From an uncultured Oscillospiraceae bacterium (GTDB taxonomy: Bacteria; Bacillota; Clostridia; Oscillospirales; Oscillospiraceae): DNA of 45,786 bases. Location of the stretch: contig CAJUKT010000038.1 of the NCBI GenBank assembly GCA_910587255.1, positions 1 to 45,786 on the forward strand. The letters are read 5' to 3'. Both the position numbers and the translations under genes were made by a program. Numbering within the stretch: position 1 is the stretch's first letter; every line of letters starts with the position of its first letter. This document shows positions 5,880-14,554 of this stretch, piece after piece. The notes below the pieces were generated by a model. That model worked only from the letters and a program-made list of their open reading frames with translations. It made no database searches and was not told the DNA's origin.

Positions 5880-6488
5880 ATGATTTCTACGAATGAGGAA
5901 CGGAGGGGCACGGCCCCCCGTGTCCTCCCCGGCAGGCGGACGTTGCGGCGTTCGTTGGAGGCATGGAAACGGGCGGCCATAGGGCTGTTGGTGTTGGCCG
6001 TCCTGTGCAACGTGACCCAGGCCCTTGTCTATAACTACCTGCGGGGTCATCTGGAGCAGGAGCTTCAGCTGGCGGAGGTGAGCCGGGACAACGCCCTCCA
6101 GGAGTTGGCGGCGGTGTCACTGGCGACCGCCCAGGAGAAACAGGCCCGAACTGCCCAGGCGGCAGAGTATGAGGCCGTGGGAGCCTGGGAGTACATCGGC
6201 GAGTGCCGGCTTACGGCGTACTGCTGTGAACCCTACGCCCATATCTGCGGCACCGGGGACGGCCTGACGGCCACGGGGATCCCTGTCACCCCCGGCATAG
6301 CTGCGGTTGACCCGGCAGTAATCCCCCTGGGCAGTACATTGATAATTGACGGACAGCGATACCTTGCCGCAGACGTTGGGGGGGCCGTGGCCGGACAGAC
6401 GGTAGATATTGCCGTCGCTACCCACCAGGAAGCCGTCAAGTTTGGCGTCCAGCGTGCCCCCGTATGGATTGTAAAGGAGGCACAGTAA
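5880..6488 (+). CDS. Membrane-anchored 3D-domain cell-wall protein
   Basis: A 202-aa protein with one N-terminal transmembrane segment (GLLVLAVLCNVTQALVYNYL, ~35-55). A short coiled coil (~56-98) and a C-terminal 3D domain follow. The 3D domain (MltA-like double-psi barrel) shows the expected aspartates in GIAAVDPAVIPLG, LAADVGGAV and TVDIAV. Family members (Bacillus YocH, Rpf-like) cut or bind peptidoglycan, so this protein should act outside the membrane. ATG 5880 is preferred over TTG 5871 because AAGAAAGGA ends only 1 nt before the TTG. An envelope gene inside an early operon could alter the wall or aid entry or exclusion. It is not in a lysis cassette. Confidence 0.85.
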   Translation: MISTNEERRGTAPRVLPGRRTLRRSLEAWKRAAIGLLVLAVLCNVTQALVYNYLRGHLEQELQLAEVSRDNALQELAAVSLATAQEKQARTAQAAEYEAVGAWEYIGECRLTAYCCEPYAHICGTGDGLTATGIPVTPGIAAVDPAVIPLGSTLIIDGQRYLAADVGGAVAGQTVDIAVATHQEAVKFGVQRAPVWIVKEAQ

Positions 6489-6844
6489 TGAGCATTCAGG
6501 AACAGGCTATTGCTCTGTTGGAGGCCCAGCAGGCCAAGGTCAAGCCCCGGTCCCCCCAGTGGATGGTGGGGGAGCAGCTGAAGGACATTTGCCGCATGGA
6601 GCCCAGGAGTGCGGAACTCATTGCCCAGGACTTGGAGAACGAGGCTATGAGCATCACCGCCGCCGAGAAGAAGATCAAGGCGTTTGCCGACGGCCACAAG
6701 ACTGGCAATTTTGCCTGTGTGACTCCTGCGGAGGCTGAGAATATCCTGCGGGAGTTCTACGGTCTGCCCCGTCCCGATGAAGGCAAGCCCTCCGCTCCCC
6801 CCGCCCCGGCTAAAAAGTTGGTTGACCCGTTTGACTTTCTGTAA
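6488..6844 (+). CDS. PcfK-like small protein
   Basis: A 118-aa acidic, helical protein starting MSIQEQAIALLEAQQ. A Pro-rich linker precedes the end KKLVDPFDFL. The ATG overlaps the previous stop by 1 nt, with AAAGGAGG 9 nt upstream. The PcfK assignment rests mainly on its place directly before the PcfJ-like gene and on general size. Sequence similarity is not obvious to me. The conserved-looking tail FDFL may be a peptide for protein contacts. Confidence 0.6.
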   Translation: MSIQEQAIALLEAQQAKVKPRSPQWMVGEQLKDICRMEPRSAELIAQDLENEAMSITAAEKKIKAFADGHKTGNFACVTPAEAENILREFYGLPRPDEGKPSAPPAPAKKLVDPFDFL

Positions 6845-6858
6845 GGGGGCGGGAGTGC

Positions 6859-8487
6859 GTGGAGCAGATTGATTATGAGCCGCTGCTACCCAAAACGCCG
6901 CCCGTCGATCTAGTTCAATGGGCTTTAGAGCAGGAGGCTTTTGAGCAAGAATATCTGATCTACAAGGCGGGGCGAGTATATGAACCACTGGAAGATCGGA
7001 CGCGCCCCGCCGTTGAGGTGGTATGTACCCACTGCGGCGAAACCTTTTATGCTGAAAAGGTTGACGCAGGAGGATGTAGCGCCTGCTATGTCCCGGCCCC
7101 GTTCGGGTGGTATCACCAGGAAATGTCGGAAAGTGTTATCAGCGGCAGCCTGACCATGTGCCCCGTATGCGGGTGTGAGGTGAAGGTCGTTCATGTCGGG
7201 AGTATCCCGAGGGGGATCGAAGACGGGGCCTGGGTCACCACCATGTCCCGCCTCCCTGTGGAGGGCCGCAAAGACCGCTTTGTGCTGACCGAATGGCTGG
7301 TAAAGCGCTGGATTGAAAAATCAGGGAAAAGCCGGTACACCACTGACCCGTACAGCGCCTGGGTGGTAGAGGAAAAGAAGGTTGTCCGCCTGATGGGCTA
7401 TCTGAGGACTATGGGAGGCTCCATCTCCATTTTTCACAAATGGGCACAGCGGAAGACTTTCAATGATGTGTACGGCACCATGTCTATCTGTTACCCCTGG
7501 GATAAATCTATTCTGGAGGGCACCACAGCCGAAAACTGCAAGCTGGACTTGTACCAGGAGGCAGGAGGCAAACGGCTGGTAAGCTACCTGGCCCTATGGC
7601 GTAAGCGTCCCACCGTTGAAAATCTGCTGGTACAGGGGTGCGGTCGTTTCCTGGCGGAATTGATTGACCATGAAAAGAGTAGCGGAACGGATCACGGCGG
7701 TATCCCGAAATTGTCTGACATCAACTGGAAGGAAAAGCGCCCCGCACAGATGCTGGGCCTCAACAAAGAGGAATTTCGGTATATGCGGCAAATGCGCTGG
7801 AATGTGGAGGACTTGGAGCGGTATCGGCTGGTAAAAAAGTCCGGCCTGCCTGTGAGGTTGCCGGAAGACATGGAACTGCTGAGAAGTAAGCCAGCCTATG
7901 AGGTCAATCGGATTTTAGAGGAGGGCCCCCGGCAAGATTTCTGGCGCATTCTCCGCTATCTCAAAAAGCAGAAAATGACCTGGGGAATTTTACAGGACTA
8001 TTGGCACATGGCCCATAGGCTCCACCGGGATCTGAACGACAGCCTTGTGCGTTGGCCTCGCAATTTGCACGCAGCACATGACCAAGTAATGGAGGAGCAG
8101 CAGGCCAGAGTGAATGCGGAGCTTAACGCAATGTTTCTGGAGCGGGCCGCTGAATTGGAACCCCTGTCATTTGAGCTGGACGGCCTGTTGATTCGGCCTT
8201 GCCAGACCGAGGCTGAATTGATCCAGGAGGGGAAGGACTTACATCATTGCGTGGCTACCTACGCAAAACGGCACGCAGAGGGCAAGACCGCAATCCTGTT
8301 TATCCGTCAGGTAACGGAGCCCGATCAACCGTTCTTCACCCTTGAATTTGACGAGAAAGCCAAGAAGGTCAGGCAGAACCGGGGCCTGCGTAACTGTGAC
8401 CGTACCCCGGAAGTCAAGGCATTTGAAAAGGCGTGGTTGAGTTTCGTCCGCCGCGCTAAACCGAAAGAAAGGATAAGGATAGCATGA
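6859..8487 (+). CDS. PcfJ-domain protein with N-terminal zinc fingers
   Basis: A 542-aa protein. Cysteine pairs C56/C59, C73/C76 and C101/C104(C106) suggest one or two zinc ribbons in the first 110 residues. A long helical middle follows, then a C-terminal PcfJ-type domain with GKDLHHCVATYAKRHAEG and a FTLEF/RQNRGLRN segment (~448-500). PcfJ is named from the enterococcal plasmid pCF10. Its function is unknown, but it recurs on plasmids and phages of Firmicutes. GTG 6859 with AAGGGGGCGG upstream is the start. The gene overlaps the next by ATGA, indicating coupled translation. Confidence 0.88.
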   Translation: MEQIDYEPLLPKTPPVDLVQWALEQEAFEQEYLIYKAGRVYEPLEDRTRPAVEVVCTHCGETFYAEKVDAGGCSACYVPAPFGWYHQEMSESVISGSLTMCPVCGCEVKVVHVGSIPRGIEDGAWVTTMSRLPVEGRKDRFVLTEWLVKRWIEKSGKSRYTTDPYSAWVVEEKKVVRLMGYLRTMGGSISIFHKWAQRKTFNDVYGTMSICYPWDKSILEGTTAENCKLDLYQEAGGKRLVSYLALWRKRPTVENLLVQGCGRFLAELIDHEKSSGTDHGGIPKLSDINWKEKRPAQMLGLNKEEFRYMRQMRWNVEDLERYRLVKKSGLPVRLPEDMELLRSKPAYEVNRILEEGPRQDFWRILRYLKKQKMTWGILQDYWHMAHRLHRDLNDSLVRWPRNLHAAHDQVMEEQQARVNAELNAMFLERAAELEPLSFELDGLLIRPCQTEAELIQEGKDLHHCVATYAKRHAEGKTAILFIRQVTEPDQPFFTLEFDEKAKKVRQNRGLRNCDRTPEVKAFEKAWLSFVRRAKPKERIRIA

Positions 8488-9728
8488 GCAAAATGAGTGA
8501 AATGGATATGGAGCGGGAGGAAATGGAGGAGGGGCGTATCCTCAGCGCCGATTTTGGTCTGAGCGTCCCGCCGACCCCTGCGGAGGTTGCCCCCGCCCCG
8601 CCCCGCACTGTGGAGACGGTGACGCTGGAGATCCGCACGTTGCAGAGGCAGGCCCAGCAAATCATGTTGAGCTACGCCGTCGAGATCGGTCGCCGGCTGG
8701 AGGAGGTCAAGGCCATTCTCCCGCACGGTCAATGGGGGGACTATCTGAAAAACGAGGTCGATTACTCCCAGTCCACCGCAAATAATTTCATGCGCATTTA
8801 CCGCGAGTACGGCGCCGCACAGCAGAGCCTTTTCGGCGGCGAGGCAAAATCCCAAGCGTTTGCGAATTTGACCTACACCAAGGCCCTGCGCCTGCTAGCG
8901 ATTCCCGACGAGGAGGAGCGGGAGCAGTTTATGACCGAGCATGATGTGGGGAGCATGAGCAACCGGGAACTGGACAAGGCCCTAAAGGAGCGGGAGGAGG
9001 CCTTGGAGGCGGCGGCCGCCGCCCAGGACGAGGCCCAGGGGGCGCGGCGGGAAGCTGACCGGCTCCGGGAGGAGTTGGCCGGTCAGGCCCAGGTCTACAA
9101 GGCCAAGCTGACCAGTGCAGAGGTTGAGGCCAAGCAGGCCAGAGACGCCCAGGAGAAAGCGACCGCCAAGGCCCAGCGCCTCCAGGACGCTTTGAGCAAG
9201 GCCAATACCTCCGCCCAGGCCGCCGAGGCTGAACATACCAAGATGCTCCAGGAGTTGGAGGAACTGCGCAAGCGCCCCGCCGAGGCGGATACGGAGGCCG
9301 TAGAGGCCGCCCGGAAAGCTGCCATTGAGGAAATGACGGGCAAGGTGGACAAGGCCAAGGAGGCCAAGAAAAAGGCTGACACAGCCCGGAAAGCCGCCGA
9401 GGAGGCCCTGGCCGCTGCGCAAAAGGAACTGGCCGACCTGAAAGCCAAGGGGCCACAGGTTCGGGAGCTTACACCCGAGGAAATCCAGGCGATGACTGCT
9501 GGCGAGGTGGAAAAGGTTCAGGCGGCCACCACCGAGCGGATGCAGGCTCTTGAAAAGCAGTTGGCCCAGGCTGATCCTGATACGGCCACCTTCAAGGTAC
9601 TGTTCACCAGCTGGCAGGAAACCTATGGGAAGATGCTGGAGGCCTTGGAGCGGATCAAGGCCACAGACAGCGATAAGGCCGGCAAACTGCAAGGGGCTAT
9701 CCGGGCAGTGGTGGAGGGGATGGCTTGA
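8484..9728 (+). CDS. DUF3102 domain protein with long coiled coil
   Basis: A 414-aa protein. The N-terminal third carries a DUF3102 domain (IMLSYAVEIGRRLEEVK, LPHGQWGDYL, YSQSTANNFMRIYREYG). From ~165 to 350 it is an almost continuous Ala/Glu/Lys/Arg-rich coiled coil. DUF3102 proteins are common in phage and ICE early regions, and DNA binding is suspected from their helix-turn-helix-like core. The coiled coil suggests an oligomer or a tether. Start ATG overlaps the pcfJ-like stop (ATGA). Confidence 0.88.
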   Translation: MSKMSEMDMEREEMEEGRILSADFGLSVPPTPAEVAPAPPRTVETVTLEIRTLQRQAQQIMLSYAVEIGRRLEEVKAILPHGQWGDYLKNEVDYSQSTANNFMRIYREYGAAQQSLFGGEAKSQAFANLTYTKALRLLAIPDEEEREQFMTEHDVGSMSNRELDKALKEREEALEAAAAAQDEAQGARREADRLREELAGQAQVYKAKLTSAEVEAKQARDAQEKATAKAQRLQDALSKANTSAQAAEAEHTKMLQELEELRKRPAEADTEAVEAARKAAIEEMTGKVDKAKEAKKKADTARKAAEEALAAAQKELADLKAKGPQVRELTPEEIQAMTAGEVEKVQAATTERMQALEKQLAQADPDTATFKVLFTSWQETYGKMLEALERIKATDSDKAGKLQGAIRAVVEGMA

Positions 9729-9940
9729 CCGAAATTCAGAACGGCATTTATGCCACCCCTACCGATGAATTGACCGCCCTGGCCCTGGAGGCTCGGAAAC
9801 GGAAAATCAGCTACGGCCAGTTGGTCAGCACCACCACCGGCTATGAGCAGCAGCAGATTATTCGTCAGTATTGTATTGAGCAGAGAAAGAGGGGCACAGT
9901 CCCGGAGAAGAAAGCAACCAAAACGAAGAAAAGGAGCTAA
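9725..9940 (+). CDS. Small basic protein (71 aa)
   Basis: Begins at TTG 9725, overlapping the previous stop codon (TTGA), with GGAGGGG ~7 nt upstream. It carries a helical motif LEARKRKISYGQLVS and a Lys-rich C-terminus (KKATKTKKRS). The KxSYGxLV pattern occurs in small phage/ICE proteins of unknown role, and DNA binding is likely from charge. No family is assigned. It is tightly packed between the DUF3102 gene and the ATPase gene. Confidence 0.7.
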   Translation: MTEIQNGIYATPTDELTALALEARKRKISYGQLVSTTTGYEQQQIIRQYCIEQRKRGTVPEKKATKTKKRS

Positions 9941-9942
9941 GT

Positions 9943-11229
9943 ATGTCAGTCAAAATTACTCAGTTTGAGGCTGAGAATGTCAAGCGCATTAAGGCGCTGA
10001 CCCTTACCCCGGCCCTCGCCGGCCTGACGGTGATCGGGGGCCGAAACAACCAGGGCAAGACCTCGGGCCTGGATGCCATTGTGTGGGCGCTGGGCGGGGA
10101 CCGCTACCGGCCCTCCCAGGCCCAGCGGGAGGGCTCCGTCCTCCCGCCCCGGCTTCGCCTGGAGCTGTCCAACGGGATCATTGTGGAGCGGTCGGGCAAG
10201 AACAGCGATCTGAAGGTAACGGACGCATCTGGCCGCAAGGCGGGCCAGCAGCTGCTCAATTCCTTTGTGGAGCAGTTGGCCCTTGACATGCCCCGATTTA
10301 TGCAGTCCACCAGCAAGGAGAAGGCCACCACCCTCCTCCGCATTATCGGCCTGGAGGAGCAGGTGGAAAAGCTGGAGCGGCAGGAAAAGGAGCTGTATAA
10401 CCAGCGGCACGCCATCGGCCAGATCGCCGACCAAAAGGCGAAGTACGCCAAGGAGCTGCCCAGCTATCCCGAGGCTCCCGCCGAGCCGGTTTCCGCCTAT
10501 GACCTTATTCAGCGCCAGCAGGACATCCTCGCCCGGAACGGCGAAAACCAGCGCAAGCGGGAGAGGGCGGCTCAGTTGGCGGCGGAAATGGATCGGGTAG
10601 GCAAAGAGCTGGCACTGCTGGAAGAACAGTATAAGACCCTGTGTGCCGATTACGAGACTGCCCAAAAGTCGGCCCTTGACCTTCAGGACGAGGCTACTGA
10701 TGAACTGGAGGCCAGCATCCGAAATATTGAGGCCGTCAACGCTAAGGTCCGTACCAACCAGGACAAGGCCCGAGCGGAGGCTGAGGCCAAGGAGTGCGGC
10801 GACCAATACGCCGGACTGACGGCACAGCTGGAGGCGGTGCGCCAGCAGAAGACGGATCTCCTGCAAGGCGCAAAACTGCCCCTCCCTGGCCTCTCCGTGG
10901 AAGATGGGGAGTTAATCTACAAGGGTAAGCCCTGGGATTGCATGAGTGGCAGCGACCAGCTGAAGGTATCCACCGCTATCGTCCGGGCACTGAAACCAGA
11001 TTGCGGATTTGTGCTCCTGGATAAATTGGAGCAAATGGACTTGGAAACCTTGCGGGAGTTCTCCGCCTGGATGGAGGCCGAGGGGTTGCAGGGGATCGCC
11101 ACCCGTGTGTCCACTGGTGGGGAGTGCTCCATCATCATCGAGGACGGTTATGCCAAAGACACGGCGGCCCCCGCCCCGGCCCCTGTGGCGGCGCCCGCCC
11201 CGACATCTTGGAAAGCAGGTGAATTTTAA
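9943..11229 (+). CDS. SMC/RecF-like AAA ATPase
   Basis: The 428-aa product has an ABC-type ATPase head split by a coiled coil. The Walker A motif GGRNNQGKT is at 32-40. A helical arm spans ~125-310 (QVEKLERQEKELYNQR and following). A Walker B-like FVLLDKLEQMD is near 354-364. The residue after the Walker B Asp is Lys rather than Glu, so hydrolysis may be altered. Such proteins accompany Sak4-like ATPases in phage recombination modules, and a role in DNA end handling is inferred. It ends in an Ala/Pro-rich tail and overlaps the next ATG by 1 nt. Confidence 0.85.
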   Translation: MSVKITQFEAENVKRIKALTLTPALAGLTVIGGRNNQGKTSGLDAIVWALGGDRYRPSQAQREGSVLPPRLRLELSNGIIVERSGKNSDLKVTDASGRKAGQQLLNSFVEQLALDMPRFMQSTSKEKATTLLRIIGLEEQVEKLERQEKELYNQRHAIGQIADQKAKYAKELPSYPEAPAEPVSAYDLIQRQQDILARNGENQRKRERAAQLAAEMDRVGKELALLEEQYKTLCADYETAQKSALDLQDEATDELEASIRNIEAVNAKVRTNQDKARAEAEAKECGDQYAGLTAQLEAVRQQKTDLLQGAKLPLPGLSVEDGELIYKGKPWDCMSGSDQLKVSTAIVRALKPDCGFVLLDKLEQMDLETLREFSAWMEAEGLQGIATRVSTGGECSIIIEDGYAKDTAAPAPAPVAAPAPTSWKAGEF

Positions 11230-12344
11230 TGAACCAGCTGAAAATCCATACCGGCAAAGCCGGGGGCGCTCTGAAGGTGGTTGTCTACGGCCCGGAGGGC
11301 ATTGGCAAGTCCACCCTGGCCGCCCACTTCCCCCGTCCTGTGTTCATCGACACCGAGGGCTCGACCCGGCACATGGATGTGTCCCGCACGGATAAGCCCT
11401 CCAGCTGGACAATGCTCATGGAGCAGGTTCAGTATGTTCGCAGCGACCCGGGCGTGTGCTCCACGCTGGTGATCGATACGGCCGACTGGGCGGAGCAGCT
11501 GTGCATTGCCAGTATCTGCGCCGACAAGAAATTGAGCGGCATTGAGGATATGGGCTACGGCAAGGGCTACGTCTATCTGGCGGAGGAGTTTGGCCGTCTG
11601 CTGAATCTCCTGGAGGAGATCGTGGGCCGCGGTGTCCATGTGGTTCTGACGGCCCACGCCATGATGCGGAAGTTTGAGCAGCCTGACGAGATGGGTGCTT
11701 ATGACCGCTGGGAATTGAAGTTGCAGAAAAAGACCTCTGCCCTAGTGAAAGAGTGGTCCGATCTGCTCCTGTTTGCCAATTACAAAACTCTGTCCGTAGC
11801 CGCCGACGATAAGGGTAAGAAATTCAAGGCCCAGGGGGGCCGCCGGGTGATCTATACCTCCCATCATCCGTGCTGGGACGCAAAGAACCGGCTGGGACTG
11901 CCGGAGGAGCTGCCCCTGGACTTCTCCGCTCTGGCGCAGTACATCGGGCCGGGAGCGGCCCCCTCTGCTCCGGTGACGCCGCCCCCGGCGCAGGCCAGCG
12001 CCCCCGCCCCTGCTCCGGCCCCTGCGGGTACGAGTGCGGCCCCGCAACCGGCGCCGCCGCCCCCTCCGCCCCCGGCACCTGACCCGGCCCCGCCTCCTAC
12101 CCCGGCACCCCAGGAGGACGCCAAGCCCCAGGATAACGCCGATGCGCTCAAGGCGCTGCGTGATCTGATGAAAGCCAACGGTGTGGATGATTACCAAGTG
12201 CAGGCGGCCTTTGCGGCCCGTGGGTATTTCCCGGAGCAAACACCTCTGGAGAATTTGCCGGCCGACTTCATCCAGGGCGTTTTGGTCGGGGCATGGGCGC
12301 AGGTCTACAACTGGATCAAGGCCAATGACCCCCTCCCCTTTTAG
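11229..12344 (+). CDS. Sak4-like RecA-fold ATPase
   Basis: A 371-aa protein. The N-terminal RecA/AAA-type domain has Walker A GPEGIGKST (21-29), FIDTEG, Walker B CSTLVIDTADW (~77-87) and a VLTAHAMMR sensor-like motif. This matches the phage Sak4 group, which promotes single-strand annealing with a partner SSB. A proline/alanine-rich linker (~240-300) leads to a small helical C-terminal domain (DALKALRDLMKANGVDDYQVQ). The gene downstream for a putative ssDNA-binding protein supports the annealing role. The stop is followed by a strong hairpin. Confidence 0.85.
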   Translation: MNQLKIHTGKAGGALKVVVYGPEGIGKSTLAAHFPRPVFIDTEGSTRHMDVSRTDKPSSWTMLMEQVQYVRSDPGVCSTLVIDTADWAEQLCIASICADKKLSGIEDMGYGKGYVYLAEEFGRLLNLLEEIVGRGVHVVLTAHAMMRKFEQPDEMGAYDRWELKLQKKTSALVKEWSDLLLFANYKTLSVAADDKGKKFKAQGGRRVIYTSHHPCWDAKNRLGLPEELPLDFSALAQYIGPGAAPSAPVTPPPAQASAPAPAPAPAGTSAAPQPAPPPPPPPAPDPAPPPTPAPQEDAKPQDNADALKALRDLMKANGVDDYQVQAAFAARGYFPEQTPLENLPADFIQGVLVGAWAQVYNWIKANDPLPF

Positions 12345-12369
12345 GGCCTTATAACCTGGGAAGGAAAGA

Positions 12370-12403
12370 GAGGATAGTTGTACGGCCAAGTGCAACTATC
12401 CTC
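12370..12403 (+). promoter_or_regulatory. Perfect long hairpin between the Sak4-like and SSB-like genes
   Basis: GAGGATAGTTG (12370-12380) pairs perfectly with CAACTATCCTC (12393-12403). TAC/GTG extends the stem to 14 bp with loop GGCCAA. No U-run follows (CCGCAAAAATTTT), so a simple terminator is unlikely. It could stabilise or process the mRNA upstream of the abundant SSB-like protein, or be a binding site for a regulator. Confidence 0.75.
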
Positions 12404-12440
12404 CCGCAAAAATTTTGAACAGCTTGAAAGGAGCTACAAC

Positions 12441-12968
12441 ATGAGCGAGTACGATTCTATGCCCCGCGAATTTGGCTGGGATGATGAAATCCAGCGCGAC
12501 GACAGCCCGTTCCAGGTTCTCCCCGAGGGGGATTACAACTTCACCGTGAAGAAATTCGAGCGTGCCCGGCACAGCGGCAGCGAGAAGATCCCGGCCTGCA
12601 ACAAGGCCATTCTGACGGTGACCGTCAGCAGTGCGGAGGCCTCTGGCGATGTGCTGACCAACCTTTTCCTTCACAGCAAGTTCGAGTGGAAGCTGTGCCA
12701 GTTCTTTACCTCCATCGGCCAGCGCAAGCACGGCGAGGCCATGCGGATGAATTGGGGGGCTGTCCCCGGCTCCACTGGCGTCTGCCATGTGGGTGTCCGC
12801 AAGTGGACGGGCAACGACGGCAAGGAGCGGGAGAGCAACGAGATCACGGAGTTCTATGACCCGGAGAGTGCGCCGGAATTCAAGCCCCCCGCGGCCCAGG
12901 GCTCCGACCAGCAGTGGGCTGAATTGCCCCAGGGGACCCCCACCCCCTGGAGCTCGGGGAATTTCTAA
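12441..12968 (+). CDS. Probable ssDNA-binding protein (DUF669-like)
   Basis: A 175-aa protein starting MSEYDSMPREFGWDDEI. The region LPEGDYNFTVKKFER, the beta-rich middle (AILTVTVSS, LFLHSKFEWKLCQFF) and the KWTGNDGKERESNEI segment resemble DUF669-type phage proteins, thought to be OB-fold ssDNA binders paired with Sak4. The C-terminus is proline-rich and ends SSGNF, not the acidic tip of bacterial SSB. The ATG is chosen because GAAAGGAG lies 8 nt upstream. An in-frame start at 12378 lies inside the hairpin. The next gene starts immediately after its stop. Confidence 0.7.
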   Translation: MSEYDSMPREFGWDDEIQRDDSPFQVLPEGDYNFTVKKFERARHSGSEKIPACNKAILTVTVSSAEASGDVLTNLFLHSKFEWKLCQFFTSIGQRKHGEAMRMNWGAVPGSTGVCHVGVRKWTGNDGKERESNEITEFYDPESAPEFKPPAAQGSDQQWAELPQGTPTPWSSGNF

Positions 12969-14549
12969 GTGGAGCTGAGGCCCTATCAACAGGAGGCCCG
13001 GGAGGCTGTAAAAAGCGACTGGGCCTCCGGGTTCCTCAGAACGCTCCTGGTATTGCCGACCGGCTGCGGAAAAACCATTGTTTTCTCAAAGATCGTTGAG
13101 GACATGGTGCGCTCCGGCCGCCGGTGCCTGATTCTGGCCCATCGTGGGGAGCTGCTGGATCAGGCCGCCGATAAGCTGCTCCAGGCCACGGGCCTCCGCT
13201 GCTCCGTGGAGAAGGCCGAGGAAACGTGCCTGGACAGCTGGTACCGGGTGACTGTTGGCTCTATTCAGAGCCTTATGAGGGAGAAACGGCTGGGCCAGTT
13301 CCCGGCTGACTATTTCGACGTGATTGTGGTGGACGAGGCCCACCATGCCCTATCTGACGGCTATCAGCGGGTGCTTACCTATTTTGAGGAGGCCCGGGTG
13401 CTGGGCGTCACCGCCACCCCCGACCGTGGGGATATGCGGAACCTGGGCCAGTATTTTGAGCACCTGGCCTATGAGTACACCCTGCCCAGGGCAATCAAGG
13501 ACGGATACCTCTGCCCGATCAAGGCCGTCACCATTCCCCTGACCCTTGACCTCTCCCATGTGGGAGTACAGGCGGGGGACTTCAAAAACTCCGACATTGA
13601 CACGGCCCTTGACCCCTACTTACACCAGATTGCCGAGGAAATGCGTACCTACTGCGAGAACCGAAAAACGGTGGTATTCCTGCCCCTGGTACGCACCTCT
13701 CAAAAGTTCTGCCGCCTGCTCAATGCCCAGGGGTTCCGGGCGGCGGAGGTCAACGGCAACAGCCAGGATCGGGCGGAAGTCCTCAAAGACTTTGACGAGG
13801 GGAAGTACAATGTCCTTTGTAATTCCATGCTGCTGACCGAGGGTTGGGACTGCCCTAGCGTGGATTGTGTGGTGGTGCTCCGGCCCACCAAGGTACGGAG
13901 CCTGTATAGCCAGATGGTGGGACGTGGTACCCGCCTATTTCCCGGCAAAGAAGACCTGCTACTCCTGGATTTCCTGTGGCATACCGAGCGCCATGAGCTG
14001 TGCCACCCCGCCAACCTGATTTGTGAATCGGACGAGGTTGCCCGGAAGATGACCGAGAACATCGAGGCGGCCGGATGCCCGGTTGATATTGAGGAGGCCG
14101 AGAAAAAGGCCAGCGAGGATGTTGTGGCCCAGCGGGAGGAGTCCCTGGCAAAACAGCTGGCCGAAATGCGCTCCCGCAAGCGTAAGCTGGTGGATCCTCT
14201 GCAATTTGAAATGTCCATCCAGGCGGCGGACCTGTCCAGCTATGTGCCGTCGTTTGGTTGGGAGATGGGGCCGCCCAGCGACCAACAGCGGGCTACCCTG
14301 GAAAAGCTGGGCATTTTCCCGGACGAGATCGAAACCGCCGGCAAGGCGACGCTGCTCTTGGATCGGCTGGCAAAGCGCCGGGTGGAGGGGCTGACGACCC
14401 CGAAACAAATTCGTTTCTTAGAGGGCAAAGGGTTCCAGCATGTAGGCCAGTGGCAATTTGATACGGCAAAGCACCTGATTGACCGGATTGCCGCCAATGG
14501 CTGGCGGGTACCCGGAAATATTAACCCGTCTGAGTATGTAGGAGAGTAA
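12969..14549 (+). CDS. Superfamily 2 DEAH helicase
   Basis: A 526-aa helicase. It has a Q-like start (LRPYQQEA), motif I PTGCGKT (30-36), motif Ia ILAHRGEL, motif II DEAH (~121-124), motif III VTATPDR, motif IV region TVVFLPLVRTS, motif V LLTEGWDCPSVD and motif VI QMVGRGTR (~315-322). C-terminal residues ~380-526 are helical and specific to the phage. It should unwind DNA or branched intermediates during replication or recombination. GTG 12969 directly abuts the previous stop codon, suggesting translational coupling. Confidence 0.93.
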   Translation: MELRPYQQEAREAVKSDWASGFLRTLLVLPTGCGKTIVFSKIVEDMVRSGRRCLILAHRGELLDQAADKLLQATGLRCSVEKAEETCLDSWYRVTVGSIQSLMREKRLGQFPADYFDVIVVDEAHHALSDGYQRVLTYFEEARVLGVTATPDRGDMRNLGQYFEHLAYEYTLPRAIKDGYLCPIKAVTIPLTLDLSHVGVQAGDFKNSDIDTALDPYLHQIAEEMRTYCENRKTVVFLPLVRTSQKFCRLLNAQGFRAAEVNGNSQDRAEVLKDFDEGKYNVLCNSMLLTEGWDCPSVDCVVVLRPTKVRSLYSQMVGRGTRLFPGKEDLLLLDFLWHTERHELCHPANLICESDEVARKMTENIEAAGCPVDIEEAEKKASEDVVAQREESLAKQLAEMRSRKRKLVDPLQFEMSIQAADLSSYVPSFGWEMGPPSDQQRATLEKLGIFPDEIETAGKATLLLDRLAKRRVEGLTTPKQIRFLEGKGFQHVGQWQFDTAKHLIDRIAANGWRVPGNINPSEYVGE

Positions 14550-14554
14550 ACGCG

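Noticed and set aside
11226..11657. Antisense frame over the Sak4-like gene start
   Set aside because: It is a shadow of the plus-strand ATPase with Walker motifs, and no motif of its own is seen.
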